64,000 nt of DNA from Gavia stellata (lineage: Eukaryota > Chordata > Aves > Gaviiformes > Gaviidae): contig NC_082595.1 of NCBI RefSeq assembly GCF_030936135.1, positions 112,794,334 through 112,858,333 on the forward strand. Reading direction: 5' to 3'. Numbering within the stretch: position 1 is the stretch's first letter; each line of letters starts with the position of its first letter. The notes beneath the pieces were generated by a model. The model had not been told where the DNA came from, ran no database searches, and worked only from the letters and a program-made list of their open reading frames with translations. Below, piece by piece: positions 62,236-64,000 of the stretch. Both the position numbers and the translations under genes were made by a program.

Positions 62236-64000
62236 GTAACTCACCTTTGTTTGTCATGCTGAAACAACCACCTCTGTACTAATTTATTCTGAAAGTTAAA
62301 GTTTTTATAGTAAAACTGCACAGTGGGACTTTTAAACATTTTCAAATAGCAAAAGCGTATAAATAGGTAAATTGTACTGGTTTTATTACATGTGACATTG
62401 TTAATTTACTGATGGTTGTAATTGTTTTCAGTGCTGTTTAAAGCACACAAGACAGCACAGTCCTTCTCAAGGCCTTAAGACATGTGTTTTCTTCCCCTCT
62501 TCACATCAGTCCCACTTTTCTTATATTTTCCTCTCTTCTAGCTTAAAAAGACTTAAAGGTTGCAATACCTTTCCTCCCCAGAAAGGTACACCAGTTAGCA
62601 TGAATGCTATGCTTAAAAGGAACTTTATGCAGGTGGCATCTTTAAAGATAGTATTTCTTTAAGAGAAAAATTTAGTATTGTCATTGTCCTGACAATTGTA
62701 AATATATGTGTTGAAAACTCTTCACTAAAAAGCCTTAAAGAAATTACGTGGGAAATAACATTCAGTTAGATGACTGTATGATAATCAAGTAATAATAGAC
62801 GATTTTAGATACAAAAACCTATTTTATGGCAAAAGATTGAGCCCAACCTTTTACTTATTCAAAGAGAAGTTCAAATGATGATTGGACTGTAATTAGTAAT
62901 TATCTTCAGGAGGAAGAGTCATTATAGTATTACTGTTTAATTTAGAAAATTGGGGCTTAATACCATTCAGCAGTTGGAAGGCGAAGATAGGAAAACTCAG
63001 ACTTAAATGTTGTCCTTTTTTCAACTATGTGGGTAATAAACTTCTGGAATGTTTAATCTGAAGTAGATTATTATCCCCTTAAGTATATATAAATCCAGAC
63101 TGGAACTTTTAATGCAAAGAGTTATCCAAATAGTAGCCTCAACTCTACTGTGGATATCTCCTTCTGAAGTCTCTGACCAGTGTTCGCAGCAGGTCAGGTT
63201 GGACGGACTGTGCCCCACGCTGGTGCTAGGATCTGCGAATCTGTCATCCCGTCTTACCTCAGTATTGACTTCTGAGGCATTTGATTCTTACTGGGCTGTA
63301 CAGAATAAGTTGATTTTAAGATCTAATGTGAATTGGAGGAGTGGGAAATTCTATAAATGGAAAAGGAGGACGTTCAGACTGTCACTTTTCTGGTGAATGC
63401 AACAGTGCAGGTTGCTGCATGATCTGAACTGCAGGACCGTCAGAACGATCCCCAGCTTTAGTGTGAACCAAACAGCACTCTCCCGAGCAGCTCCTAAGGT
63501 AAGGTTTAGGAGTCGACACAGGCGAGGAACCGTGCCTACTAGACAACCTTGCTTTGGAGATGAAGAATTCAAATTATCTGCCATCCGGGAGTAGGCAGTG
63601 GCTCTGGAACTGTTTCCTTCCGTACTCTTCATGTAGAAGAATAAGAGGGAATTGCTCATACAGAAGCAACACTAGACGAAGCACAGAACTGGAAGCAGAT
63701 TACTGGAAACAGTATTGGGAAACAGAGGTTTTACAGAACAAAAGGAAAGAATGTATGAAAGAAAATAATGATAGTTGGGAACCTTGAAAGAGAGTAGATT
63801 TTACTGTCTTATCTAATGAAAACATTGATACGTAAAACAATTGGTCCAGAAGTCTGTAGAAGGAATTTTAGCAGCAGCAAATTTAGCTGTCCTGTACAGA
63901 AACAAGATGTAACTCATAATAATAAGAAAATGCAGCAGTAGGTGAAATAGAAGGAACACTTTTAAAAGGTGTGCTTATGTAAATGTCTGCAGGAGGTTTG
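62236..64000 (+). other. DTNB: DTNB intron after coding exon 7 (incomplete)
   Basis: The intron begins with GTAACT and continues past the right edge. I see no further DTNB exon, repeat element or other gene in these 1.8 kb. Confidence 0.8.

Noticed and set aside
61855..62257. Minus-strand frames of 129, 67 and 80 codons
   Set aside because: They are antisense to DTNB coding exon 7 and its pyrimidine tract.
1..64000. tRNA, rRNA, CRISPR array, intact endogenous retrovirus or biosynthetic-type gene cluster
   Set aside because: No tRNA-like arms, spaced direct repeats, LTR pairs or retroviral gag/pol frames were seen; the only long foreign frames are CR1 LINE.

Overview
The window is vertebrate nuclear DNA, almost certainly from a bird. 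It carries spliced exons with GT-AG introns, a GC-rich CpG-island promoter at the left edge, and many CR1 retrotransposon copies of avian type. The only protein-coding gene I can support is the 5' part of beta-dystrobrevin (DTNB) on the + strand. The translated exons match the beta paralogue rather than alpha-dystrobrevin (DTNA), for example [24 protein letters not shown] and [14 protein letters not shown].

Layout: (1) 1-1000, CpG-island promoter with six perfect GATTGGC (inverted CCAAT) motifs and a GC box; the untranslated first exon probably lies near 470-582. (2) A candidate extra 5'UTR exon at 1286-1364. (3) Seven coding exons at 18446-18513, 22438-22518, 24514-24727, 31418-31503, 41225-41379, 48553-48658 and 62069-62235. 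They join into an uninterrupted 292-codon frame running from the start Met through both EF-hand-like regions to the end of the ZZ zinc finger. The rest of the gene (syntrophin-binding region and coiled coils) lies beyond the right edge.

Introns make up over 95% of the window. They hold CR1 copies of different ages. The youngest-looking is a minus-strand copy at about 26646-28320 with a 501-codon open reverse-transcriptase frame, next to an oppositely oriented CR1 endonuclease piece. More decayed avian CR1 copies lie near 20.2, 37.2-38.3, 45.3-46.7 and 52.5-53.3 kb. Much older CR1/L3-like remnants are seen near 13.8, 19.5, 34.5-35.5, 39-40 and 59.6-60.3 kb.

The most interesting observations concern splicing and regulation of DTNB. 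There is an unassigned 102-nt symmetric, in-frame candidate cassette exon at 50863-50964. Coding exon 3 has a forced GC donor, with a competing GT donor 4 nt downstream that would create an immediate stop. The promoter carries the GATTGGC array, and intron c6-c7 has a CpG-rich patch followed by a splice donor. I found no evidence of a novel multi-gene system, tRNA, rRNA or CRISPR.
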